Below, piece by piece: positions 23,586-35,615 of a stretch of DNA of 64,000 nucleotides. Origin of the DNA: Grammothele lineata (taxonomy: Eukaryota > Basidiomycota > Agaricomycetes > Polyporales > Polyporaceae); assembly GCA_002150815.3 (NCBI GenBank), contig NDFF03000382.1, forward strand, positions 62,001 to 126,000, in the 5' to 3' direction. Position 1 is the stretch's first letter. The number at the start of each line of letters is the position of its first letter. Under the pieces are notes generated by a model, which was not told the DNA's origin, made no database searches, and worked only from the letters and a program-made list of their open reading frames with translations. Made by a program: the position numbers and the translations under genes.

Positions 23586-26500
23586 TCATTTACGTTGTTT
23601 CCCCTTTTTCCCCGATGTACCGTTAGGTTTCAACTTCGCCCCGTTGACCGGCGGGTGACCGTTCGCTACGATAGCGGAGACAAGGGGCATCCGCTCAGGC
23701 GCGCTCATCGCATCCTCTAACTGCTTGCGGATTTCTCGTTCTTGGGTCGTCAGCCCAAGCATCGCCTTCTCTTTGAACTCACGATCAAACTCGTACTCGC
23801 TGGCACGAAGTTTCTGCCACCTAGAGACAACGACGGGACGTCAGCACTATGAATGCAGCTGCCAATATAGACGACATGGGCGTACCCTGCTGCGTGGCGT
23901 TCGCATTTCCGCTTACCCCGACACCACCATTCACCTTCCTCGACACCGTTTCCATCTGCCTGCATGTCGTTGCCATCGCCATTCTGAACCGCGTTCGACT
24001 CCTCATAGCTCTCAAGCACGCCGGCCGAAAATTCCGCATACTCTTCTTCGTCGAATAGCAGCCTCTGGTCCCATCCACACTCGTTCAGCCTCTCACCCCG
24101 CTCCACCGCAAGCTCAAGCAGCTTTTCCCGCCACGCGATGATCTCCAGCTCTTGCTTGAGCTGCACGCGTTTCGGCTCGATTTTCTCCAAATCCCTCTGT
24201 AGCCTTTCGATGAGCCGCTCCCGTTGGGTCTTCGACGGTCGCTGGACCTCGTAGGACTCTTGGACGAGACCCGCGGGTGCTTTTGGTCGCCGCTCGTCCT
24301 TGGCCGACCCATCGGATCCTCCTAAGAGATGTACCTTGACAACGACCCCTTCACGCTGCTTCGTGTCACGGACGCTGGCCCACAGGACAGCTTGGTCGCC
24401 GCCCCAACCTTCGATTCGTCGCTGCATGTGGGCGATGCCGCACTCGTCCGAACAGAACTTAGAGAAGGCGCCTCGAGAAGGTTTGTGACAGGCTGTGGGA
24501 GATGTTGGGCGAGGGTGCTTCAGGCCTGCCATGCAACACTGTTTGTAGGTCGTCTTGAGCGGCAAATTAGGGTTCGCTATCGTAAAGCCCGACTTAGTCC
24601 TCTGCGTTGGGATACCATACACAAGCTGCGTACCTCGAATACAGACTGGGCAGACGAACTGGTCGATAAGATCGACCTCCAAGTCATCGATACCCAAACA
24701 CTGCGTATGATACCACTCGTCACAGCTGCGACAGCCGTCAGACCGGGTGTCTGCGACTTCGACGAAATGGTTACTTACCGATCACATGCAATCATGACGC
24801 GATCCTCATCGTAGCTCGTTTTGCATATGCAATACAGCTTATCATCTACTTCTTCGGTCTCAGCATCTTCTTCTGCAGCAGGTACTCTGGTCCTGGGAGC
24901 GAGCTCAGCGGGCACGGGCATTTCTGAAGCCGAACGAGAACGCGAAGGACCCGCAGCCGCAGACACGGCACGCTTGGCAGCCGTAGCGGAACCGCCAGCG
25001 GCCTTCTTCCCCTTGGTCATGATAGTGCCACTACCCGAGGGAGTGAGGCGGCCTGTGGAACCTGCCGCTTCCTCCTCCTTCTCCTTCTGCTTGTCTTTTG
25101 GTTTCACCTTGGGTCGCGGAACAGGTTTCGTCTTCACCTTCGTTCCATCCTTGGTTTTTGGTAGGGGCTAAAGGGCATCCAATATAAGTTTCGACAAGCG
25201 GAGGAATCATTGAAACACACTGACTTTCGGCGTCACTAATCTATCCTTGCCAGCGTCAGAAGTACCCTGGCCTTCTTTAACCGTTCTCTCGTCGTTGACT
25301 GGATTCTGCTGGGCGGTGGTCCTGGACGTCTGACCAGGTGGTGCAATTGGTGGAGGCATAACCACCCGTTTGGAGGGTGCAGGAGGAGCGACGGAAGGCA
25401 CGTGGACATCAGCAGATTCAGGGACAGGCTTCCCGGTCACAATCTCGTTGGTCACAAACACCTTGTCCTGATTAGTGCTCGAAAACGGGGGCGCCACTCT
25501 TCCCATCGGAACGTGGCGCCCGTGCGACTTCGTAGGGAGACGATGAGGTTTGTCGTCGACGAGACTGAGGAGCTCGTCGTCCAGGTCGCTGACCATCGAC
25601 GCGTCGCCTTCTGTTCCGAGTTCAGGCGTCATGCCAGCCACCAGGTCGAGCTCCAAGCCGAAGTCCGTATCGGTGTCCGACCGCGGGGAGGGTGCCGACT
25701 TTGGCACCGCATCTGTGTTCGCGGAGAGGTCGTCAAGCTCCTGCTCGAGCAGAGCGGTAGGTGTAGGAGAACGGGACGGGCTAGGTGACTCCGGCCTGTG
25801 CCGTTCGATCGGTTCCTTGCGGGGACCATGAGGAGGTGGAGACGCCTCAGAAAGGTAGGGTGTCTGTGGGGGCTCTTCTGGCGCAGGAGACGAATGGTGC
25901 GAACCACGAGCTGGGGTACCTTCTTTGAGCTGGTCCATTAACCAGTCATGAGGGTCCTCATCTAGGTCACGCTGGGGTAGTTGTTTATGCAACACGTTCT
26001 CCTCGACAATGTCTGGCAACGTCTCCATTTCCACAACAGGTGCCATGTCGGTTGCGTGTTCACGCGTTGCGGGTTCTAACAACGTGTCGGCCACCAGCTC
26101 TTCGGTCTCCATTATGGGCGAGCGGGGGACACCTACTGCTATAGGCACAGTTGAAGGCTCACACGTTGATGCAGGTGAAGTCGTCTGTCCGCTCGCCAGC
26201 TCCACATCAGATGAGGAAGGCTCGCCAATCGACGTTGATGGTGCTGGTAGGTCAGGTATGTGCTCTGAAGAGGGTATGAGGAGAGGGACGGCAACGACTT
26301 CTGAATCTTCTGGAGTTGCCGCTTTGGGAGGGGAGGCAGGCATTTCCACTGCAGCCGGTGATGACGAAGACGGCACTGGGAGCTCCTCGGACCTATCCTG
26401 TGTGGGCTCGGAGAGCAATGGCGCTAGCGGCGAAGACTGAGGAACACCCGCTTCGTATGTCAACTGACTGCGTTCTTGCTCCTTCATTGACGAGGCCCGA

Positions 26501-28611
26501 ACTTGGGCCCCTGGTAGCGGTACAGGCATCTCCGACTTCATTACTGGCGACACAGGCGAAGACTCGAGTTTGGCCTCCGAAGGTGTGATTACAGCCGTGT
26601 CCTGTTGTGCCACGTCCTGAATGGGGGAATCTACTGCGTCCGGGATGGGGCAAGGAGGCAAGTTGTTCCTCTGGTGGCTAGGGGATGACGGAGGAGGCAA
26701 GTTTTCGTCCTCCAAGAGCGCTTGCACGACATGAGTGAAAAGCGACGATTCCCGTGGGGCAGGGCAAATCGTGATAGCCGGAGCTTCCTCAGCGCGAGTA
26801 TGGCCCGCAGGCGAGAAAGGCTTGACGTCTTGCGGTCTCATAACACCTCTGTCCGCCGGCGCGGTCTCATCGAGGGTGATCTCGTCCCTCTCCAAACCCT
26901 GATGATCCTTGCGTAGGCCACTGTCTGTCGATGAGGTTAACACCTCCGGTGATGGTATTGCCGTCTTCCGTTTATTGAGGACAGTTGGCACGATCGCCTG
27001 TGCACGAGTGGGTGGATTGGGAGCGTCTAGGGATGTGGAGCCTTTGGCGGACCTCTGCGGACTCATCATAACAGGCTCGGGGGAGAGTAGCTGGGATATA
27101 CTTGTTCGCTTGGCGATATTAGCCCGACCTGAGGTCGGAGAAGTGGAACTCCCACCATGTTGGTCAGATACCGTGGCTGCCCCGAGCGGGGAATGAGAAG
27201 TCGAGACCGACGGAATCACTTGCTTAGGTGGAGAGGGGACACTCTGCACAACAAGAGGAGCGGGATGACTGGTGCTGAAACTCCCCGTTTGCCTTCGCCT
27301 CTTGGTAGGCGGCTCACCGTCACGGCCCAAGGGGATCACGGCCAACGAATTGACCCGCGTGTCGAACCGAGGTGAAGGCAGAACCGGACTCCTCTGCGCT
27401 ACAGGGGACCGGGATGGATGGGCGTGGGGAAGCGAAGGAGGAACGCGGTTCAACACGGGGCTCAAAGACGCCTTTCGTGCGGATTCTCTAGCTTCGACTT
27501 GGGTAGAATGCTCACCACTCAATCTACGTCTCTCCTCCGTCGCGGCCTGCACTAATGCTTCCAGCCCTGCCAAGCCTCCCATTCCACCCAATGAGCCGGG
27601 ACTCCCACGAGAGGACAGCCCCGTCACTGGTGAGCGTGACGGATCCGCGTTGAGGAGGTTGGGGAGCGTCGCTACGGAAGATCTAGGGGTCGACGATGGT
27701 CCTTCGGAAAGTGAAAACGACGTAGACCGGTAGTGGGAAGCACGAGTGTTCAAGGAATCTTGTCCAGGCGATGCTGAACTTGTCGGAGCCATGGAGATCT
27801 GGCTAAGAGTAGGTGGAGGAGGGGAGTAGCCTGGTCCTTGGAGGAGTCCGAATGGCGTGGACTCAGACGCGAGACGGTACGTGTTCGTTGGAGAATACGC
27901 GACCGGTCGTAGCCCAATATCCGGCGAATGTGAGGGGTGCCGAGCCGTGCGCGGATGGAAAAGAGGCGCGGGAGCTGGGTGAGGTGGCGAATGTGGATGA
28001 GGTGGTGGAGGATACGGAGATCCCACAAGGGAGTTTGGATGAGTGGCCCGTATTGAAGACGGAGAAAGGTGAGAATATCCGTCTGATAGACGATACTCTG
28101 GTCTATTGGGATCCGAACTTCGGCGAGAGGAAGAGCTCGGGCGCGGCGCTGATTGGGGGTGGTGGTGCGAAGGATAGTAAGGGTGTTCGAGGCTTACAGA
28201 CGGAGCCGACGACCTGGAACTACTCGCAAGGATTTCGGGGTGCGCTGTGGTTTCGTCCGTGTACTCCCTGTACCCCGCTCGTGATGGCACGTACGTCACC
28301 GCCCCATCCGCCGGCGGGGAAGGCGTATACCTCCTCAAGTGCGCGGGCTGGAGTGAGAGTGGGACAGTGGCGTGACTCTCTCGTACGGGCCCAGAGTGCG
28401 TTCTACTACGGACCCGTTCTCCACGTTGGGGAATGGGAAGATATGCATGCTGAGACTCTCTGAAGTCGCCCGGCGGAGGAACCCCTGGTCCCGAAAGCAC
28501 CTGGGGGTAGGGCGGAATGTCCGGGTGGCTGGTGGGGGGTGGCTGAGACTGGTCCGTGGCTTGGTCTTCAGCGCAGAGCAGAGAAGATATGGTCAGTCGA
28601 CGGCTAGTCAT
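23586..28611 (-). CDS. Spp1/CFP1-type PHD protein of Set1/COMPASS with a very long disordered N-terminus
   Basis: A putative COMPASS subunit that reads H3K4 methylation. Exons: 28611-25225, 25167-24779, 24725-24634, 24576-23886, 23820-23586; 1597 aa. The C4HC3 PHD finger is spread over exons 2-4: LYCICKTSYDEDRVMIACD, RCDEWYHTQCLGI, QFVCPVC. It is followed by the Spp1-specific Cys/His block LKTTYKQCCMAGLKHPR...ACHKPSRGAFSKFCSDECG, a coiled coil (about residues 1340-1440) and the terminal CRGKRKCERHA-GWQKL element. Exon 1 alone encodes about 1129 residues rich in Ser/Pro with no domain I recognise. Exon 1 joins exon 2 in phase through a 57-nt intron (gtcagt...ctttag), but two separate genes cannot be excluded without transcripts. 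The ATG at 28611 is the first in frame; upstream triplets in the same frame are not ATG. Confidence 0.8.
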
Positions 28612-29504
28612 GTCCTTGTTCTGTGCTGAGGGCGACTGGTGAACTCCAGACTCGATGGACGGGTGAGGCGACGACAAGAGGCGTTGGAGAGCGGACAAGG
28701 TATATCATGCCATTCTTACATCTCGGGTCACAGTGGACTACAACACAAGGTCACAGGCAATCTCCGCACGCAGAAACGCTATCAGTCCCTCCTCGATCGC
28801 CCGCGCGGAGTCCGTCTCCGTTCCGTCATGGACTGGTCCAGACCCGACCACCCTACGCGACGCAGCCCACAGCGCACGCACAAGCACACGACTCCGAGGG
28901 CGTGGCAGGCTCCAGACCATCCTCCACAAGGCCAGCGCCGGGGTGTCACACCAGGGTGATGAGTCAGATAATCTGTCCACATTCATGAAGCATGTACAAC
29001 GAGACATTGCGACGCAACCCACACAGCAGCCACGAAGAGCACACTGCTAAGACAAGTCTCATCTGCAAAGCACGAGCGCGCCGCACCCAAGTCCCATCGT
29101 TCACAACCAAAGTCTTCTTGCTCTCCAGCCCATTGTGACGGTCTCAAGGTCCTCGACCCACTCAAGTCCAGCGAACCGGCGAGCGGGTCATCGTCGAGAC
29201 GCTTTTGAGGGCTAGAGCGACAAGGGTCAGCGGAGGGGCCGAGGTAGCAGACAAAACGACGCGCACCTGTGGTTTAAGCGTTTGAGGGCAGAGGTCGGCT
29301 GCCGAGCGGTTTATATGGGTGCGAAGAACTGTACAGCGATCGGGGGTGGCTGACTAGGACCCCGGACAGCGGTTACCGGGTCTCCTCTCGGTCGCATTCT
29401 CGCGCCTGCATTTGCCAACCCTCACGCACCTCGCCGTCAATCCACTCGACTGTACCCAGGGATCCTACCCCCTTCGATTGCAAGAGAGGGCCCCGTCTCA
29501 AAAG
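28612..29504. other. Divergent promoter, SPP1-like / STM1-like
   Basis: This is the 893-bp spacer between head-to-head genes. A TATA-like ttatatgg lies at 29311-29318. Short open frames exist on both strands, but nothing resembles a known protein; part may be 5' UTR of either gene. Confidence 0.45.
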
Positions 29505-30771
29505 ATGTCGGTGGCAAGCAGGAATCCTTTTGCTCTCCTCGATGGTCAGTCAAATTCCCCAATTCAGCCCCTACGGCCTCGCACCCTCTCCCTTGCATCT
29601 ACCCAACGACCGGTCTCTGTTCGGCGATTAACTTATACTCGATGTATATATCCAGAGGATGCGTCGCGGCCGGCGAGTCCCTCTCCTGCCGCACCGGCCA
29701 AGCAGGCAACGCCGGCCGCTGCGACTGCCGCCCCTACCCGCGGGCAGCAGAAGGGCCGTGGCGGTCCCGCATCCAGAGGCGGCCGCTACTACCAGCGCGG
29801 CGGCAAGGCCGCCCCCCGCGACAAGGAGAACGCGGAGGTTGCTGGAGACGACTCTGAGCCCAAGAAGCGTGGTATGTCCTCACGCACTCATCGAGGCGAC
29901 CGTGTCTCACCACTGCACCCCCCTATTTGTCCTGACCCAGCTGACGGCGAAGGTCGTGGTCGCGGTCGCGGTCGCGGTCGAGGTGGCGACCGTGGACGGG
30001 GTGGACGTGGACGTCCCTTTGACCGCCACAGCATGACAGGGAAAACGTCCGTCACTTTCTTCCTTGCTCTACAAATGCCCGTTGAAGCTGTTTGCCATCA
30101 GCGACTCTGAGAAGAAGGTTCACCAAGGCTGGGGTGGAGACGAGGGCAACTCCGAGCTCAAGGCCGAGGCCGCAGCGGCTACTGATGCTGCCGCTGAGGC
30201 CAACGAGTGGGCTGGTCCCTCGGACAGCGCTGATGCTTGGACCGCCCCCGCTGATGCCCCCGCTGGAGAGGGTGCCCCTACCGGCGACAAGCCCGAACGC
30301 AAGCCCCGTGAGCCCGAGGAGGACGACAACACTCTCACTCTGGACGAGTATCGCAAGAAGCAGAACAAGCTGGAGATCGTGCCCGAACTCGAGACCCGCA
30401 AGGTCGATGACACCGCGTTCAAAGGCGCAGTCGCGGTCACCAAGAAAGACGAGGAGGAAAGCTCATACTTCGTCGGCAAGGTAGGGGTTTGAACCATTGA
30501 TGAGTGATCAGTCTAACGATCCGCCATGTAGGCTAAGTCGGCTGTACCCAAGGCCAAGGCCAAGAAGGAGGAGAAGGTCTTCATCGAGATCGAGGCTCGC
30601 TTCGAGCGCCCTGCTCGTGGAGGTCGTGGAGGTCGCGGCGGTGACCGCGGAGGCGAGCGCGGTAACCGTGGCGGTCGCGGCCGTGGCGGTCGCGGTCGTG
30701 GCGCCAACGGTGCCCCTGTTCCGGCGACTCTCAACGTCGACGACGAGACCGCCTTCCCATCCCTGGCCTAA
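29505..30771 (+). CDS. Stm1/HABP4 (SERBP1)-family ribosome-associated protein
   Basis: An RGG-rich RNA-binding protein of the Stm1/SERBP1 family; known members clamp and preserve idle 80S ribosomes. Exons: 29505-29544, 29656-29871, 29941-30046, 30102-30480, 30532-30771; 326 aa. The N-terminus MSVASRNPFALLDED fits the Stm1 start. The HABP4 core is seen as DRHSMTGKTDSEKKVHQGWG followed by EEDDNTLTLDEYRKKQ. Two RGG-type regions lie at about residues 87-110 and 280-310. The end DDETAFPSLA is typical. It is transcribed away from the Spp1-like gene. Confidence 0.87.
29941..30014 (+). repeat. GGTCGC microsatellite coding for RG repeats
   Basis: A run of ggtcgc/ggtcgt hexamers inside exon 3 of the Stm1-like gene encodes Arg-Gly repeats. 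It is likely variable in length between strains. Confidence 0.6.
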
Positions 30772-31344
30772 AAGCCAGTAAACACATCGGACTAGCCGAT
30801 GGCGCACTGATCCCTTGCCGACTTCAGTGCAGTTCCGACAAAAATGTGAAGTCACTTTGTTGCGAACCTGATTGTAGTTTTTCGGGCTGTCTTGATATCT
30901 GCGCGCACGTTCTGCATCATTGTCACCTCGTATATATCTCTCTGCCTCACCCTTGCTCCACGTATCCCTTTGCTCCTGCTCGAGTATCAGTAGTAGCGGT
31001 CCCACTCATCTCCCTTGACATGACGTATGAATCAAGACTATGCACGGTATATTATGTTTTGTGAGTCTCCATATATAGTCGTGTTGTATACGAGGTGTAA
31101 GACCATCGATGCATTTTTGCGCTCAGCAGCAGATTCTTGTCCGCGTGCAGTATTCTGGAATTGTGTTCTTGCAATTGGGTGTGACGCACGTTTGTCGCGA
31201 GGCGTCGCTGATCGGCCGTGTGGCTTGGCAGCGGCCAGCAAGGTGCCGAGCGTTACTACCTCTACTCTCATCGTCCGCCACCCTAGGGCCTCTTACGCCC
31301 TAAGTACTTCAGCAATACTTTTCATTGTTGGAGTCAGCGCCAAG
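30772..31344. other. Spacer, STM1-like 3' region and phosphatase promoter
   Basis: A 573-bp spacer between two plus-strand genes. I see no gene in it; short overlapping open frames carry no recognised domain. Confidence 0.5.
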
Positions 31345-32507
31345 ATGACGTTAGAATACATTTACATAGCTAGGCATGGTAAGACGGCTCGGGGACGAGT
31401 TCGATGATATGTTCGCATACAAACTTGACTTTTGCCAACAGGATATCGTATGAACTGGGTTACGGATGACTGGTAAACATTCCCTCACCCATCGAGGGAG
31501 ATTGATGAAAACTGATCATTCGAGTCCAGGAAAAGTATCACAGGTGAGACATGTGTTGTATGAAACCTCCGTCTTTGACTGACAACCAGGTTCACAGGAC
31601 TACCACGCGATCCGCCCCTTGCACCATTTGGGATAATACAAGCGGAAGAATTAGCAGCATTCTTCATGTCTTTGCCGGAATATGAGAGGCCTACGGCCAT
31701 CTTTTCTTCTCCGTACTGTAAGAGCCATGCTGCGTACAGCGAACTCTGGCACTGACGCAAATGCAGACCGTTGTTTGCAGACAGCACAGCCCACAGCAAA
31801 GGCACTGCAACTCCCTTTATACGTAGAACATGGTGTGGACGTTATATGATTTAGTCAGTTCATCGCACGCTTACTCCGGTTGGTACCAGGCCTTTCAGAA
31901 TGGTACTCCCCGGTCGCCCCGGGGTCGGGACTGCACCCGCGTCCTGCGTCGGCCGACATGCTCCGCTCCCACTTCCCCGAGATCGACCCCGCCGGATGGC
32001 AGACACTCTACTACCCCTCGCGCAAAGGCGAGGATATCACAGGCGTACACGACCGCGCGGGCGCTACGCTCTCTACGCTGGTGCCCGTGGTGGAGACACG
32101 CTTCGAGGGCAAGCACAAGCGCGTCCTGCTCGTGAGCCACGCAGCGACAGTTATCGCACTCGCGCGGGAACTCATGGGCGATCGTGAGATGCCCCTTCGC
32201 GTCGGGACGTGTACGTTGACGGACATGCGAAGGAAGACAAGCGGGAGCTCGGTAGTTGGTGGGTGGGAGATGGTGAAGGCGGCGGATGGGGCGCATCTCA
32301 ACGAGGGCTCGTTAAGAGATTGGGGTTTCGAGGACAGCGTCTTCGTCGATGGCCAGGTAAAGATTGTAAGCCGTCCCCCTCTCGATTTCGCTAATGTGCT
32401 CGTAGGTTGTTCACCACAGCGGTGAGCAAGGGAGTGAGACCGAGGCGGACGATCCGGTCGGTCTCCAGCGCGAACTCCTGCCCAGTCAATTGCGAGCGCA
32501 GATGTAG
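31345..32507 (+). CDS. Histidine-phosphatase-fold protein similar to TFIIIC tau55 (Tfc7)
   Basis: A phosphoglycerate-mutase-fold protein of the group to which the TFIIIC subunit tau55 belongs. Exons: 31345-31378, 31442-31472, 31530-31543, 31598-31717, 31767-31832, 31890-32365 and 32406-32507; about 280 aa. The end of exon 6 may instead be 32356, which also keeps frame and avoids a very short 40-nt intron. The catalytic RHG motif is in IYIARHGYRMNWVTDDW, followed by SSPYYRCLQTAQPTA and the second His in VLLVSHAATVIALAREL. The RHGYRxNW form and GLSEWYSP are the tau55-like style rather than the metabolic mutase style. Exon 3 has 14 nt. It ends 158 bp from the convergent MEMO1 gene. A true role in TFIIIC is an inference. 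Confidence 0.75.
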
Positions 32508-32664
32508 TCAAGATATTTATTTTGATAGCGACACATGGTTACGTCCTAGATCTAGACATAGATGCAAATTCAGCGTGATCCGGACGTCTATAGTACACGT
32601 TGCGTTGCGTTGCAAATGCTACCTTCCTGCCAAGTTCTTATTCCAGTAAACTCCAGCCATCGGA

Positions 32665-33932
32665 CTAAAACTTCACGTATGCGCTAGCGTAGCTGACGCT
32701 CGAATCCTTCACTGTCATGCATTGACTACTCTGTTCATATCGTACCCATCTGAGAGACGGCGCTTTGCCTTTCTCCTCTAGTGCAGATAGAGCGCCGAGC
32801 AAAACTCCGATAGGGTGGCGCCCGCAGATGGTGTTCTTCGTCCTGGCCAGATATTCCGCGAACTCTCTGTGGGATTGACTTGCTCTGAAGGGGGGTAGGG
32901 TGAGGAGTTCCATCGCCTCGTGGTCGAGTGCGGAGATCGATGCATGAATAGGATGGTCTTTCAAAGAGGCCGACGATGCGTCCGAGCGGGACAGGCGGAT
33001 GGGAGAAGCCGGGGGAGATTTGGGATAGTAGAATGTATATTGGAATCGCAGGCCCCTGTAATGTGAATCAGAGGTGCAGGACATTCGAAGAGATAACAGT
33101 CACGCACCAGTGGCAGAAGTCAGAGGAGACTACGAAGATGGTATCGTCGCGGTCAAGGTAAGGGGCCAAGAGCCTTCCGTAAGAAACCTCCTGGTCGTAG
33201 TTGATAGCGCCAACCAGGATGGGCACAATTTTGATGTCGCATCTATGACGATTCTATGAACACCCGACGTAGCTTGCGAGACCCACTGATCTCTCACCCC
33301 TCGAACGTCTTGCGGACATAAGGGAGGTGCATCTCTATGCTATGTTCATCTTCGTCCGTTTGCAGAGACATTTCCGTGAAGTACCCCGTCTCTTTGAGCT
33401 CTTTGGTTGCTAGAGATCCAAGTTAGCACTCATCTCTATGTGTGCCATATGCAGGTTAGGAAATGCAGTTACTTTCCACGTCTATCGGGAGCGACCCGAG
33501 AGGCGTTTGGTACTCCGTACATCGTGTAAGGGCACAACCATCAAGATAGACATGGTGAGATGGTCCCAGGACGAACACCCTTTTGCTGTGCCATGCCGAT
33601 ATATCAGCACGGTGTGATCTCTAGTACTAGGGAGTACAGACATTCCAGTGGTATCGATGCTCTTGTATGCCCACGCTGCTGCGGGTCCCGAGTACGAGTA
33701 CCCGGCATGTCTTGCGGTCACAGTATCAGTCGAACTGTACCAGTACATAGCAAAGCGCCCAATCTACTCACGGTGCTATGATTGCCTTGGTACCGGGGAC
33801 GGGAGGGTGGAAGTTATCCCCAGGCGAAGGATCCACAGCTTCCAGCCACCCGGTCAACTCCTGGTCTAGCCTGACTCTGCTCCCAGTGTACCAGGAATCA
33901 GCGTGTGTTGCTTGTCTGGAATGAGGTTGCAT
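32665..33932 (-). CDS. MEMO1-family protein
   Basis: A member of the MEMO family (related in fold to class III dioxygenases; human MEMO1 binds copper and acts in cell motility and redox control). Exons: 33932-33772, 33710-33642, 33585-33473, 33409-33298, 33242-33108, 33055-32665; 326 aa. All landmarks are present: [76 protein letters not shown] and [13 protein letters not shown]. The putative metal ligands (His of APHAGY, His of EMHLPY, Cys of DFCHWG) are kept. The start at 33932 fits the family, which begins a few residues before the ATHADSWY block. Confidence 0.9.
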
Positions 33933-34542
33933 CGTTTTATCTACTGAAGGGGTACGCGAAACTGGACAGCAGTCTACATACCTCGAGCTCATAGCGGAAG
34001 GATTTGAGCTGATCAAGCAGCAGTCGCTTAGGTGCGAAAACAAACCTGCAGTATAAACGGGAAACAGCTGTCGCAGATGCGAGGGGAAACAGGCCGAGGA
34101 CGATCTCGAGAGGTCTTGATTTGTCGACTTCAGGGCCAGCGTTGCGCGCGGTTACAAGGATTACATCGGCGGCGGCGGCTGGGCATACCCGAGACGGCGT
34201 GGCCAACCGCGAATAGTTCGGAATATGCACACTCTTAGACTGAATGCACGTGCGCTATGGCGTGACTCTGCGACCCTCTAGCGATTTCTCGATGCCCTCC
34301 CCTCCCCTCATTACCCAATACTTATCATGCACCCCACGGAAGACAGAAGCATTGATTCACACACACCAATTCTCCGAGACAAGGGGAGCTGTAAGCGGAG
34401 TGCAGTAGCTGAGCCACAATCGACACCAGCTGAAGCCTGGAACATGGTCGCATGTCGATTATCTTCGGCATAGTCAAATGGATACATGTGGTGATGATGG
34501 AATAACAGCAAACGAGACAGCAGTGATACCGACAACGACTTT
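33933..34542. other. Spacer between MEMO1 and RPL32 genes
   Basis: This 610-bp spacer holds the MEMO1 promoter side and the eL32 3' region (both genes on the minus strand). An Arg/Ala-rich open frame covers part of it without any known domain. No repeat was noticed. Confidence 0.45.
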
Positions 34543-35139
34543 TTACTCCTCTGACCGCAGACGGCCGGCGGGATTAGTGACCTTGACGCCGAGTACCTTC
34601 GCCCTGAGGAACCGTGAGAATGCCTCATACAAAGGGCAGAGATAACGAACCTCTCAAGAATGACTGTCCGGTTGCGGCTGCTCACGTTGTGCGCAATCTC
34701 CGCCGCGAAGCTTTTGTTGTGCATGAGGAGAAGGTCAACTTCCCGAACGTTGCTGACCAAGAACTTCTTCAAGCCGTTGGGGAGGAGGTGACGGGTCTAC
34801 GATAGTTCTCGTGAACAATTGCGCAACCCGTTGCCTTTCGTCTGACGTACCTTCTTGTTGCTGCCGTAGCCGATCTACATCGAGATATGGATTATTTACG
34901 ACCGAAGATTCAAAGCGCCGTGAACGAGCGTACCTTGGGCATGGGCAACTGACCCTTGAACCGACGCCTGACACGGTTGTCAATACCCTTGGGTTTCCTC
35001 CATGCCTCCTTCACGCTCTTGTAGCGATCGGACTGGTGGCGCCTGGAGGTAGAGAGTTCAGTCGGATTCCAGGGATAAGAGCAAAGAGATCTCACTTGAA
35101 GGGCTTCGTGCGCTTCTTGATAATGGGGACCTTGACCAT
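34543..35139 (-). CDS. RPL32: 60S ribosomal protein eL32
   Basis: A large-subunit ribosomal protein. Exons: 35139-35096, 35042-34934, 34874-34851, 34796-34651, 34603-34543; 127 aa, the standard length. The sequence follows the family throughout: [23 protein letters not shown]-type [60 protein letters not shown] and the end [10 protein letters not shown]. Exon 3 is only 24 nt and codes exactly for IGYGSNKK. It is divergent from the kinase gene at 35616 across 476 bp. Confidence 0.95.
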
Positions 35140-35615
35140 GGTGACCTGTAATAGAGATTGTAATGAGAAGAGCAGGAAGGACAAGACGTCTGAAGACATG
35201 GCAGCCCAGCGTCCAGAGTCATCCACACGGCCGAGATTGCATCCACCGCCTTGCCGACCACATTCCACACGTATTGCAGTGCGAACAGAGTCTACGGGTG
35301 CCAGGATGTCACATCATACGCTCGATAGGACAGACTTACGACTCGTGGGGCTTGAGGAGGGCGTTGAAGAGGGCGTTGAGGACCTGGAGGGCGACGGCGG
35401 ATCGGGGCGCAGGATTCGGGCGCCTATTCCACGTGGGTGCCGAGGAAGAGGCGCTGAGGCTGGGAAGTGGAGCGCTGGGAGCGCCGCATGTGACGGAGGG
35501 TGGGAGGCGCCGGGCATGGCTTATCACCTGAGGCGGCGAATTAAGAAGGGGAGCGTCTCCAGATGGAGGACACGACGTACCATTCGACCCCCAGGTCGCC
35601 GATGCTGCCACGGCG
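35140..35615. other. Divergent promoter, RPL32 / kinase
   Basis: This is the 476-bp spacer between head-to-head genes. Pyrimidine-rich tracts on the minus strand upstream of eL32 suit a ribosomal-protein promoter. No gene is seen. Confidence 0.45.

Noticed and set aside
24560..24580. TTAGGG string as a telomere-repeat motif inside the Spp1-like gene
   Set aside because: It is a single copy that falls in the coding start of exon 4, so it is coincidence.
23750..24697. Stand-alone PHD-less Cys-rich protein gene on the minus strand
   Set aside because: This frame starts in the middle of the PHD finger; the preceding exons at 24725 and 24779-25167 supply the rest, so it is part of the Spp1-like gene.
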